From Esteya vermicola (Eukaryota > Ascomycota > Sordariomycetes > Ophiostomatales > Ophiostomataceae): DNA of 64,000 nucleotides. The stretch lies in NCBI GenBank assembly GCA_002778215.1, contig PCDM01000001.1, positions 2,480,001 to 2,544,000 of the forward strand, read 5' to 3'. This document shows positions 1-11,745 of this stretch, in pieces. A program made the position numbers and the translations under genes. Below the pieces are notes generated by a model. It saw only the letters and a program-made list of their open reading frames with translations. It was not told the DNA's origin and ran no database searches. Positions within the stretch are counted from its first letter, which is position 1. The number at the start of each line of letters is the position of its first letter.

Positions 1-7
1 GCATCGC

Positions 8-33
8 ATGCAAATCCAACAGATGCAGATTCA

Positions 34-65
<32 letters not shown>

Positions 66-1573
66 AGCATCAGCAGCACCAACAGCATCAGCAACAGCAT
101 CAGCAACAGCAACAGCAACAGCAACAGCACCAACAGCAGCAGCAGCATCAACAGCAACAGCTGCCGCAGCTGCCTCACCTCCAGCAGTTTCAGCAACCAC
201 CGCCACAATCACAGCAGATGCCGACGCCACAGAGTCAGCAGATGCATCACCCACAGCAGCAACAGCAACTTCCGCAGCAAATCCACCCACAACACCCTCA
301 GCACCCCCAACATTCTCAACATCCGCAGCATCCGCAGCATCCACAGCATCCTCAGCACCCCCAACACATGCAACAGCAGCACCCTTCACAACACCAACAA
401 CACCAACAGCCGCCGCAGCAGCAGCATCAGCCACAGCAACAGCCACAGCAACACCAACAGCCGCAGCAGCCACAGCAGCCACAACAACAGCAGCCACAGT
501 CACAGCAGCCACAGCAGCAACACCCACAACAGTCACCGTATGCTGGCTCTCCGCAGCTGCCGCAAGGACCGCAGGTAACGACACCAAACACTCCTGGCCC
601 GGTACATGCGGGCAACATGCCGGGCACGCCAGTCACCGTCACGACCCCACAGACGGCCACCTTTCCCAACGGGACTGGTGCCATGGGCAGTGGCGGTGCT
701 GGCATGGCCAATGGCGCCGTGGCTCCGGCTCAACCTGCTGTGCCTCTCAGTCCCGGATCCGAGTCGAGAGAAAAGGAGTTGTTTTCTGTTTTGCTCAACA
801 TCAACCAGGAGCTGCTCTACGAGTCGGTCCATCTGCGTAATACCCAGATTGCCATGAAAAAGGAGCACACGGCAGAGACCGGACTGGACGAGCCTGCAGC
901 AAACGAAGCATCTGAGCCCGTTTCAGAAGAGGAAAAGATGGTGCGAGCCGACTATATACAGTATGTTTGCTACGCCTCTTGTTGACCTTTGCATGTCCCC
1001 ACTCTTGTTCTATGCTGACGAAACGTTAGATGTATGAAACGGATTCAGTCAAACCTGTCCTATCTCGCTAGCCTGGCAGACCGCAAGGTGACTGCTAGCG
1101 GAGCCAAGGGTCCAGGCTTCTTAATGGCACCGCCACTGAGCTTGAGCTTCAAGCTGCGACCCGCTCCAGCTTCGGGCCCAGATGCAGCGGGTATCGTGGA
1201 CCCTGACCCCAACAGCGACCGCGAAGAGCGTCTCAACTACATCCGGGAACTCTATGCCAAGCTGCAGAGCTTTTATCCCGGCGTGGACTATACCAAGGAG
1301 CCAGCATTTATGTCCCAGCCAGGCGGGCCGGCGCCTGTTCCCGCTTCTGCTCCAGGACTCGGCCCTGGGCCCGGGCCCGGGCCGGCACCTGGCACTGGTC
1401 TGGGAGTCGGTATCATGGCATCGGGGGCAAGTGCTCCCTACAACAATCGCGCCGTGCAGCAGTCACAAGGCTCTCCTCACCAAGGCAGCCCTGTGCCACA
1501 GCCTCAGCGGACACCCCAGATGGGCATGATGGTTGGGCCCCCTGGTCCTCCACAGGGGGTTCCCATGGCATGA
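8..1573 (+). CDS. Gln/His-rich SS18 (SSXT)-like transcriptional coactivator, 5' partial
   Basis: Two exons, 8-960 and 1030-1573, joined across a GTATGT...TTAG intron. The frame is open to the window edge, so the real start is probably upstream. The first 175 residues are almost only Gln, His and Pro, encoded by CAG/CAA/CAC/CAT runs. A conserved block crosses the splice: INQELLYESVHLRNTQ, an acidic spacer, then YIQCMKRIQSNLSYLASLAD. This resembles the SNH domain of SS18/SSXT (ENxxLI... then CxxYQxxLHxNLxYLAxIAD), which in animals binds BRG1/BRM remodellers. A second block follows (PPLSLSFKLRP, then RLNYIRELYAKLQSFYPGVDY), and the tail is Gly/Pro-rich with short Pro-Gly repeats. Nuclear coactivator function is inferred from this similarity. 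The SSXT assignment is from memory of the motif. A Gln-rich protein of another family remains possible. Confidence 0.62.
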
Positions 1574-3757
1574 AACATGTTGTTGACTGTTTTGGATGTG
1601 CAAAGTTGACTACTTTTATGTATATATATGACGCCTTTTGTTTTTGCTCTGTTCTTTTGGATCGTCTTGGCTCTTGGCTCTGACTCTTGGCTGGGTTTTG
1701 TTTTTGGTCTACGTGCAAGCGGTCAGCACAAAAGCAATAGCTCGATAATTTGCTGCTAGCTTTTGGGGTTCCCTTTATTCTTTGTTTTCCATGTTTGATG
1801 TTTTTATCCTTTTTATACTCGAACCTGGACTTTGCTATGGGTAGTACTACGACTACATACTCGTTGACAGACTTTGCTCGTACATTCGGAGATTTTCGTG
1901 CATTCTTACCCCCCTGTCCTGCATCGTCTTTTCAACTACGCGTACATACGGAGTATATTTTACTCCATACATGCAACTACTCGTATGACGAACTGCGGTG
2001 TACGTGAACTTGTCCCGACAAAGCTTGGCTCCGCAATCTGGCAAGATGCGGTGAGTAATATTCCCGCACAAACTGGACGGGGTACGGAGTATGCGTATAG
2101 CAGAGGAACTAATATTGGTTTTTTTGGAAGGGGTCCTTGGCCACTGTACTATGTACGTGTACGGAACGCATAACGAGCGGTGGATAACTGTCCACTGTGC
2201 CCACAAAAACCTGCTTGCAGCGTACTGTGTGTCATTTTGCAGGACTAGAAACGCGCCATGGCTCTTGTCCCCCTTCCAGAGGCCAAGGAGAGCCAAGGGA
2301 AGCAAGCCTTTCCAGGTCGATCATGAGTGGACGGAGGGCCGAAGAGAGCACAGTAATCGTATACTGGTGAATCTGTGGCAGCACAAAAATGCAGTCACTT
2401 GTGCGAGATGAGATCTCTTGGGGGGCCAACGGAAAATTCTGGCCCAGAGGCAATGAAGCTGACCAGAACGGGCACTAACTAGCCTGTTCCTGGCCAGCTG
2501 TTGGATCCAGGGGACGGCACTCCTCGTACTTTGTATGTCTATGTACTACTCGTATGTATCGAACTCATAGAACATCCTCCCCCTGCACTAGCTTGTTGCA
2601 ACGTTCTGGGTTCTCATAGCACCAGTCCTTCAACGTTTAATGAGCTAACTGCCTCTGACGGGGAATGGCAGCCACCTATTGGCTGCTCACGCACTCACGC
2701 ATCAGGAGCGAGGGAGGATCACGACTTTTTTCTCCCCTTCCTGCACGCGCTATTGCATCTCTCCTTTCCCACTTGGGTGCAAGTACGAGCGTCCCCGTAG
2801 AAAATGCAGAGCACTGTCCATTCACACGTCGTACTCGTAAGAGTAGTTTTTTCTTTTTTATTTCATGGATTTATGCCAGCCTTTCTGTTTATGAGTACAT
2901 GCATGCATATCTATTTCTTGCGAGTCCTTTTTTTTTTTGCCCTTTTTTTCTCCGGCTTGTCTCTGTTTCTCATTCAGTGTTTCGCAGTCTCTGTCTCTCT
3001 GCATCGAGTCTGATCCTTCCTGCTCGCCTGCTCACCTGCTCACCTGTCTCTCTCTTGTCTCGCCTTTTGTTTTTCCCACCTGTTTTCCCTGTTTGGCCTT
3101 GCGCGCTCCCAGTTCTCGTACCGTGGACTCCTATTATCCTCTTTACCCACCTCGCCTTTGATTCGCGTGCAGAGCATTCCACTCGCTTGGTCGGCTGTTG
3201 CTCCTGCTCCACTCATCTGTTGCTCTACGTTCCGGACCCCGAGTTTCTCTGCATTCTTTTTGTTCTTGCTCAGCAAACAAGCGAGCAAGAGCGAGCAAGC
3301 AAACAAGACAGACGACGAGCAGAACCAGAGTCTAACGATTGCATACGCACGCATACACAGTACGCACGCATACGAGTACACACCTCAACATCTTACACAA
3401 ATCTCAGTCTCACACATTCATATCCACGCGACTTCCTCTCCTGCGTCTACTGTGTCGTGGTCGTACCTTTTTTCTTTTTCTTCAGCCTCAATGTGCTGCT
3501 TCTTCTTGAGCATTGGGACAAAGGGATAGAGATAGGGGGCAGATAGTGTCACGAGGAGGGAAGGTGCGTTCCTCTCTCTCTGCCGCTGCCTCTTTCTCTG
3601 TTTCAGCTGCACTTTATTCATTTTCTGCGCTTCTTTTTCTCCCTTGCTTTTTCTTCTTCTTTTTTTCCCCTTTTTTTCCTTCTCTTCGTATTCTTTCTCG
3701 TCCTCCCTCCCTCCCCTCTCCCTCGACGCACGCGACAGGCTCCCTGCAGCCGCCACG
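1574..3757. other. Intergenic region, about 2.2 kb
   Basis: No gene supported. The first part holds scattered GTAC/TACGAGT-type motifs (for example around 1930-2100 and 2530). From about 2910 to 3740 the + strand is strongly pyrimidine-rich, with T and CT runs, as in long fungal promoters and 5' leaders. It most likely serves the RabGAP gene that starts at 3758. ORFs here are low-complexity Phe/Ser/Leu readings of the CT-rich DNA. Confidence 0.6.
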
Positions 3758-6700
3758 ATGGAGTCCGGCCAGGATGGCATGGCACAGCTGATTCAGTCTA
3801 CCCAGGCCCCGTTGCCCGAGCAGATGCAAGACAGCATGCTTGAGCCAAGACAGCAGCCAGCCTGGAATCCAGTCTTGGAGCCGACAGTGCCGTCTGCCAC
3901 GGTGATGGGGTCTGTTGAGCCCGTCCCCGTCGGAGAGCCTATAGAGCAGGTTCTTGAGCCTGTCATCGAATCTGTCATGCAGCCCGTTCTGCCAGACCTG
4001 CCAGACCTGCCAGTTCTGCCAGTTCAAGCCCTTCCCCTCCAGCCAGTCGAGCAAGAATACATCTACGACACTCCTCTCGTTTCCGAACCAGACTCTCTCC
4101 AGGAGACGGCCTCTGCGCGGACAACACTCACGCCTGCAAACATGGGCATGGCCGGCGCCCTCGCCGACGAGCTGGCCGCAGCAGACGCCAACACCTATGC
4201 CTCTTCGGTCGACGACGGCCTGGCCACGCCGGCAAGCATGGAGAGCAGCGGCGTCCTCGTCTCGCTCGAGTCTCTCCCGTCCAGTGCTCCCGACAGACAC
4301 CATCACCTCGACGAGCACGACTCCCTCGTCACTGTGCGCCTCTCCGAGCCGCCCGCGCTGACCATTGACACGAGTGCCGTCGAGTCTGACGCGACTCTGT
4401 ACGGCCCTGGCTCGGGGCCGCGATCGGCCATGCCCACGGTCGAGGAAGACGAGGAGGACAATGTCGACTGGGAACAGCTCCAGCGCACCGAAGACGAAGA
4501 GTCCAACGGACAGGGAGCCGAGAATGTATGTATGCGCAGATATGAAGACCTGCACTCTTACAGTCACACTCTTACACTCCTGCACACATGCTAATGGACA
4601 GACGGCCATGCTGCTGGCCCGGCTGGAGCAGGAGAATGCCAAGCTCGCCACAAATCCCAAGACGGCAAAGGTCTACGGCTCTGAATTGCAGAGACAGCTG
4701 CCCGGCCCCAACGACGAGCTGCCGTCCCCGCGACGGGCCCGTCCCCCCTCCATGGCTCAGCTGCGCGACATGGTCAACGGCCCGACCCCGTCGGCCCTGC
4801 GCTACTCCATGCTGCCGCCGCCACCCATGACCGACCTCGAGTTTTACGCCGCCCTCGTGCAGGACTACCACCAGACGGCCGCCCGCCTGCCGACGCTGCT
4901 GGCCAACAAGATCCGCAAGGGCATTCCGCCACCCCTGCGCGGTGTCGTCTGGCAGGGCATGACGGGTGCCGCACGTGACGCCGATCTGGCTGCCCGCTTC
5001 GACCGTTTCTGCGACGCCACCAGTCCCTATGAGGGCCTCATTGGCAAAGACCTCGGCCGCAGCTTTCCCGGCGTCGAAATGTTCCGCGAACCTGACGGCG
5101 ACGGCCAGCGCATGCTGGGACGTGTCCTCAAGAGCTACAGCTTGCACGACCGGCGCATCGGATACTGTCAGGGTCTCGCCTTTCTCGTGGGTCCTCTCTT
5201 GATGCACATGCCTGATCGGGAGGCTTTTTGTGTTTTGGTAAAGTGAGTGTTTGTCTTTTTTTTTTTTTTTTTTCTTTTGTCTTTTCTCTCTTTTTCTTCT
5301 CTTGTCGACTTCCCCACGTTTTCCTCTATTTTTACCGTCCATGGCAATTGTTTCATCAAAATCCTACCCATATGGCGTGTCTTTTGAGGGTCTTTTTCGG
5401 CTGCGCTGGCACTTCTAACGTTTCTCTCGTGGCAGATTGATGGAAAATTACGATCTACGGAGTTCCTACACGCCTGACCTTGCTGGTCTGCACGTTCGCA
5501 TCTACCAATTTCGCGAGCTTCTTCGCACCACTCTGCCCGAATTATCGTCCCATTTGGACGATCTGCAGGTGGACCCGGCTTCTTACGTTTCACAATGGTT
5601 CCTGTCCTTCTTCGCGGTGACCTGCCCCTTGCCCATGCTGTTTCGCATGTTCGATGTGGTTTTTGCCGAAGGCGCCGCAGAAACGATTATGCGGGTGGCT
5701 CTGTCGCTCATGCAAAAGAACCAAGAGCGACTGCTGGCCTGCGCCGAACTCGAAGATGCCATCCAGCTTCTCCTCTCACGCGGACTCTGGGACTGCTATC
5801 ACTACAACGCCGACGAATTCGTCAATCATTTTCTCGGCCTCTCTAGCGTTGTCAGTCGCGATCGGTTGGCTTCGCTCGAACAGGCTTACCGCGAAGCGCA
5901 GATCGCCAATACTAATCAAACCGGCAACGCCAATGTGGATCGCTCGTCCACTATTGCTGCCGTTGCTTCGCGCTTCCTCGGCCGCCTCTGGGTCTCCTCG
6001 TCCTCCTCCTTTTCTCTCTCCTCACCCCCGGTGACTGCCACCGCTGCCTCCTTTCCTGCCTCTGCCACCTCCCTCGCCCCATCCTCCGCGTCCTCCGCGT
6101 CTTCCGCGTCCTCTCCGTCTTCTACCTCTCCGGCCGACGCCGCCACCACCGCCGCCGCCGCCGCAGCTGGCTCCAACAGCAGCCTTGCCGGCACCCTCAG
6201 CTCGGGTCTGAGTGCTGCGCCGCTGCGACCTCTCAGCATGCTGCGCCGGAGCACGTCCAAGCAGAGCCTCGCCTCCACGGTCAACTCCATGGAGGCATCG
6301 GCCTCCATCACCACATCCACCACCTCCTCCACATCATCCTCCTCCTCCTCCTCCGTCCTCAGCTCCGCCTCCACCGATGCCACCTCTCTGTCGCGTGACT
6401 CTGCCTCCGACATGAGCACACCTCTGCGCAAGTCCACAGCCACCTTGCTCAACGGCGTCTCCTCAGGCGCCAACGGAAGCAAGCAGTCGGAAAATGAGCG
6501 CTACCTCAACAGCCAGATCGAGGACCTCTTGACGGCCCTCAGCGACCTCCAGCGGCAGCATGCCTTGCTCGAGGATCAGCTGCAGCACGAGCGAGAAGAT
6601 CGCGACGAAGACCGGAAGACTGTACGGACCATGCTGCAGACCTTTCGCGAGAAGACGGCCACCCCCGAGTCTGAGTCTCCACCTCCGCCCGAGCCTGAAC

Positions 6701-7950
6701 CTCAGCAGACTGAGCCACCTGAGCAGGCCGTCAACAATGACATGATCAACATGAACAACGGCATGACCCCAGACAATGGCGTCGTGTACCAGGAGCCCTA
6801 TGCGGCTTACCAGCAGTACTACTACTACCAGATGGCACAACCCGTCGTGCCGGTCGTGGAGGTCGTCCCGGAGCCCCAACCTCTGCCCCAGCCTCTGCCT
6901 GTGGCCGACCCTTCCATCACGCACGAGGAACTCTACACCGTTCTCGTGCCCGTTACCGAGCGATTTGGATCCGAGGACAGCGAGTCCGACAACAGACGAT
7001 CGTCCATTCCCCAGTCCAAGACACAGCTGCGGGACGAGCTGACCCGCGCCAAGGAGCAGCTGGCTATTGAGCTGGCCAAGGGCCAAAACCAGAAGCGCCG
7101 CGAGTACGAACTGGAGCAGGAAGTGGCCACCATCAAGGACCAGCTGCGGGACAGCCACAGCCATGGCCGCAGTCTGCACCAGGATAAGCAGCGGCTGGAA
7201 AAGACGATCCACGACATGCGGTCGCGTGTGGCGACTAGCGCATCTGCTGGCCCGCCGGCCACGGGCACCGTCACCACTGGCGTCATTGTGGGCAGCCCTG
7301 GTGCGATGGCTGGCGGCATCGCCGACGTGGCAAGCGAGTGGCTCGTGCGTGCGACAGGTGTGGGCGCAGGCGGCAGCGGCAGCACGGGCAGCACGGGCAA
7401 CAGTGGAGGAAACGGCGGCAGCGGGGGCGGGGGACTGCGGGAGCTGAAGCTTGGCCGCAGCAAGTCGACTCCAACGCAAGGATCAGCATCGGGCGGCCTG
7501 GCTCCTGGCCCGGGCAGCGCCAAGCGAACCTCGTCGCTCATTGTCAGCTCAGATCGGTCGGATGACGGCAGCACGGACCACCAACAGGACGCGCTGGTCA
7601 TTGAGCTGGTGCAGGCCAAGACGGCCGAGGCGGTGGCGCGGCAGGAGGCCGAGGAGGCCAAGCAGAGGCTGGAGAGCCTGCGGAAGGCGCTGGGTCTGTC
7701 GCCGAGCGACATGGCGACGGTGCTGCAGAACTCTGGCAGTGCCAGCAGCTCGGGAGTGGCAGCGGCAGCGGCGTCGGCAGCCATGGGCATTCTGGGACGG
7801 CTGACGAGTGGGAACGCGAGCACGCAGTCCAGCGCGAGCACGGCCGACGCGGCAGCCGGCAAGGCCGGAGCAGGACCACCGGCAGCGGCGGCCGCATCGG
7901 GTGCGGCCAACACGTCTGGGTATGGCGGGTTCTTTGGATGGAGACGGTGA
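3758..7950 (+). CDS. gyp5: TBC-domain RabGAP, Gyp5/EVI5 type
   Basis: Three exons: 3758-4525, 4602-5242 and 5436-7950, giving 1307 aa. The TBC domain spans roughly residues 355-610. It carries the GIPPPLRGVVWQ entry, the Arg-finger motif IGKDLGR, and the Gln-finger motif GYCQG, so both catalytic fingers are present. The order and the sequence around LVKLMENYDLR fit the Gyp5/EVI5 branch, which stimulates GTP hydrolysis on Rab proteins in Golgi export and polarised secretion. The N-terminal 250 residues are acidic with Pro/Val/Leu repeats. After the TBC come Ser- and Ala-rich runs, a coiled coil near residues 715-770, a second near 900-965, a Gly/Ser linker, and a short aromatic C-terminus (GYGGFFGWRR). 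The start at 3758 was chosen because upstream codons read the pyrimidine leader. A shorter start is unlikely. Confidence 0.9.
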
Positions 7951-9654
7951 CGTCTGTTTAATTTGATGCTCCTCGATATTTGGATGTTTTACTTTTTTTG
8001 TACAAAGATACCATTTCTCTTTTTCTCTTTCTCTTTTGGATATATAAGCTTTACAATGTGGTGGGATGGTCACGCGACAGTAGCTTAGCTAGCATAGCAT
8101 TGGCGTATAGAAGCATTCAGTGATGCAGATGGCAGGAGTACGGACTGGCAGGAGTACAGAGTACGAGTAGTAAGCGCAGTTGTAGAGGCAAGTCAGCATG
8201 GACTTGCAGAATAGGCTGGCTATGAAACAGGACTCGAGCTGTTTCAGGCGGTGCGAGGGCCTGGGCTCTGTTTGAGACATTATGCACATGCTCCCGTATA
8301 TTTTAGTTTTTTAGTACGCGGGATCACATGCAAGATAGATAGTGGATCCATAATTCTCTGCAGTACGAATCAACAGAGAGCAGCTTGTATTATTCAGCAC
8401 TATACGTATAGCAGTCGTTCACGAGTACTGTACGAATACTGTACGAGGAGCCCACGCGAGAAGATGCGCGCTTCGTACTGTGCACGTCGTACTCGTGCAC
8501 GGTAGAGGTTTTCCCAAAAAGTGAGGGAAAAAAAGTACCGAGAAGGGAGGCCACCAGGGCCGTACTCCGTTATCGTGCAGAGAGACCGCTATAAAAACAA
8601 AGGGTCCAGGCGGCTAGCGAGCTAGCGGGCAGGGAGCTTACGAGTTAGTGCTCCCAAAGTTCAGAAGCAGCGTTCTCTCGTCCTGTTGTGCTCTACTGTA
8701 CGTAAAGCTCCCCTCTTTTTTTCCTCTGTACTCTCTTTCTTGGTTGCCCCCTTCATTTCACAGTCTTTTTTTTTTTTTTTTTTTTTCCTCAGTGTTCCTT
8801 TGGTAACCCTCCCCTCGGTCCCTCCCTATTTACTCCTAACCATCCCCACATCCTTTTTTTTCCTCTTCTCTTCTCCTCTTCATTCTTCTTGCATCCAGAC
8901 CACTTTTGCCGACCAGCAATCCAGAAACACTGAAAGCCTGAAAGCCATAAAACAGAAAACAAGACAGAAAATAAAAGACAAAAAGACAGAATACAGCAGC
9001 ACGTTCATCTCTCGGTAAGCTTCCGCGTGAGACTTTTATTCGTCCTCCCTCTCTCTAGCCCTCCATCCTCTGGCCATCCACACACACACACACACACACC
9101 CCCTTTCACCTGCCTGTCCTCTTGTGCGTGTGACTCGTCTCCAGTCAAGCCAAGTGAATCTGGTCCGTCCAGGCCACCCAGTCAACCAGTCCACGCAGTA
9201 GTCGACCATCCACCGTTGCATTTGTCACAAGCCGATGAAGAGAAAATCCTCGTAAAAATAGGAGACCAGACGATCAGAGCAGGCAGCAGGTCATCCATGT
9301 GACTCGTCTCTTCTCGTCTCTGGCCCCTTTTTGTCCACCCATTTCTCTCTCCATTTCTTCCTTTCTCTATTTCTTCATTTCTTCATTTCTCCATTTCTCC
9401 CTATTCCACCTCTTCTCTCCTTTTTGACCCTCTCATCTTTTACGCCATTCCCTCCACTTCTTTATCCTCCTTTGTTCTTTCTGACTACAATCTCGAACAG
9501 TTTCTTTTTGCTGCCCTTTTTGCCCTCTTCTTGTCTCGTCGAAACTAACTGCTCGCCAGCATCTCTGAACACGAGAGACCAAAAACCAAGAAACAAATAC
9601 CAAGAAACCAATAACCAAGAGACGTGCTCTCCTCTCTGACCATCCACCACGACC
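7951..9654. other. Intergenic region, about 1.7 kb
   Basis: No gene supported. Between 8100 and 8500 there is a cluster of GTACGAG/AGTACAGAGTACGAGTAG-type motifs. A TATAAAAA sequence lies at 8590-8597. From 8700 to 9550 the + strand is C/T-rich with a T22 run at about 8765, and a (CA)n run lies near 9080. This looks like a long leader for the reticulon gene. The ORFs inside are low-complexity. Confidence 0.6.
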
Positions 9655-10752
9655 ATGGCCGACACTGCCTCTCCTGCCACCAACGGCAAGACTCGTAAGG
9701 TAGGTTGATAGCAAGCCTCAGCAGACAAAAAAAAAACAAGGACCACCGCATGCTAACCTTTTTTTGCCCGGATCTAGTATTCTCTCCCCCTCCTTCTCCC
9801 TTGAAGCCGACGGCACTCGTCTCTCGTCGGAATGGCGATATCGCTGCCGCAATGATGTGCTCTCTCTCGACTAACAACTTGCCAGGTGCCAGCGAATCCA
9901 AGATGCCTCTGACCCACTATCACTCCTTCTTCTCGGACCTGCTCTCCTGGGACAGCCCCCGCTCCTCTGCCATTGCCTACGCCTCCATCGTCTCCTTTAT
10001 CGTGGCCGCCCGCTATCTCGACGTCATCCGGTGGGCCTTTAAGCTGACCTGGATCACCCTCGGTGTCACCGTCGCGGCCGAGATCGCCGGCAAGGCTGCC
10101 CTTAACAATGGCCTCGCCAGCCAGCTCCGGCCCCGCAAGTACTACACGATTCCCCGCGAGACGTTTGACGCTCTCCTGGGCGACGCGCACGAGCTCCTCA
10201 ACTTTTTTGTCATTGAGGCCCAGCGTATTGCCTTTGCCGAGAATGTCTACGCAACCGGTGCTGTATGTTTTTTCCTCTCTTTGTCTTTTTTCTCCTCTCT
10301 CCCCTTCTGACGTCTAGGCTTTTGTCGCCGCTCTCCTGTCCTACTACCTCATCAAGGTCGTCCCCTACTGGGGCCTCGCTCTGATCGGCACCACCGTCGT
10401 CTTCTTTGCTCCCCTCATCTACAAGACCAACAAGGAGCTCATTGACAGCCAGGTCAAGCAGGTCGGCGACCTCGTCGACGCCCAGACGAGCCAGCTCCGC
10501 CAGGTGGCCAACAAGCACACCTCCCAGGCCACCGAGCTGACCAAGCAGTACATGGGCGACTACACCGCCAAGGCCCAGCAGCTGCTGCGTGGCCGCACGA
10601 CGGCCGAGGCCGCCGTCGCCGCGGCTCCGTCTGCCCCCAAGACGGCCCCCAAGGCCAAGCTGAGCGAGGCCGACTTCCCGGCCGCACCAAAGAAAGACCT
10701 CGACGAGTCGGAGGACGAGGAGGACGAGGAGGAGCCGCTCATCTCTACGTGA
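9655..10752 (+). CDS. rtn1: Reticulon-like ER membrane-shaping protein
   Basis: Three exons: 9655-9694, 9886-10262 and 10318-10752, giving 283 aa. Intron 1 uses a GTAAGG donor, a CTAAC branch at about 9871 and a CCAG acceptor. This joins MADTASPATNGKTR to ASESKMPLTHYHSF in frame. The reticulon homology domain covers residues 20-175: an HSFFSDLLSWDSPRSS entry, a first long hydrophobic hairpin (residues 35-75), a roughly 60-residue hydrophilic loop, and a second hairpin encoded mostly by exon 3 (LLSYYLIKVVPYWGLALIGT). The last 100 residues are a helical, Lys/Ala-rich cytosolic tail ending in an acidic cluster. The family bends tubular ER and acts in nuclear pore and ER inheritance processes. 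The gene is convergent with the PQ-loop gene at 11746-13237. Confidence 0.93.
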
Positions 10753-11745
10753 GCAGTTCTCGGATCCAGATGGAGGTGTACTGCAGACCACAGACTGCCG
10801 AGTTCTCTCTGGTCTTCTTCCCGTGCCTTTTTTGCCCTATAGACTTTTCACCCGACATTATCCATTTGTTCATCTCTCTCTCTCCCTTCTATCCCCATTC
10901 TGCCGGCAGGGCCGTCTCTCTTTTTTTAATTTTTTCACTGGTTCACGAGCAATAGACGACAAGCCACGAGCGAGGAAACAGCCCCCCTTCATTTTTCTTC
11001 TCCTTGACGGTGAACAGGGAAAAGAGAGACGGAGCTGCATGACAGACGAAGACGACCTATGCGCCATTATTCTTTGTTTTTTGTTTTTTGTTTGTTGTTT
11101 TTGTTTTTGTTTTTTTCAGGCATTGCTGGATTCTGGGAGGTATGGCTCTTTTTTTCCCCTATAGGCCAAGCTCTAGTTGGAGGAGGCAGAGAGATTGTAA
11201 GAGTGTATTTCGGTGTCTTTTGTGATTGTACTCCTCTGCTCTTTTTTTGTGCTCTTCTCGTTTTTCCTATGGTTTGCTAGGGGGACAGGGGGAGAGAGAA
11301 TGTCAGTCTTGTCTAACTCGACAAGACGAGTACGATAATGTGTACAGGGGGAGAGAATGAGATCGATACCTTTCTTATATATCTTTACGTTTTACTTGTT
11401 TCCCGCGTCCCCCATGTCTGTGCTTCGTATTGCCATGACTACAAGACTGTTATAAGAATGGTGCTGTCCTCAAATGGCAGTATTATTTTTTTCCCTTTTT
11501 CCCCTTTTCCCTTTTTGACGCCTGCAAATCATGAAATATCCAACCCCTCAAAACGCCATATACAAGAAATACTGGTGACCGCTCCTGTCTCCAGTCTGTT
11601 TTTTTTTTTGGCTGGTCCCTTATAATATCCCTTTTTGTCTCCCCATTGATGGGTTGTTGTTTTTTTTTTCTAATCCGTTGTAAATACCCTGAAAGAAAAC
11701 AAATGTACCTCTTTTTTTCCCATTTTCCTACGCAACCTCCCTCTG
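10753..11745. other. Intergenic region between two convergent genes
   Basis: Probable 3' untranslated and terminator DNA of the reticulon gene (left) and the PQ-loop gene (right). It is T-rich with short TTTTTG repeats near 11080-11120. No coding signal seen. Confidence 0.6.
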
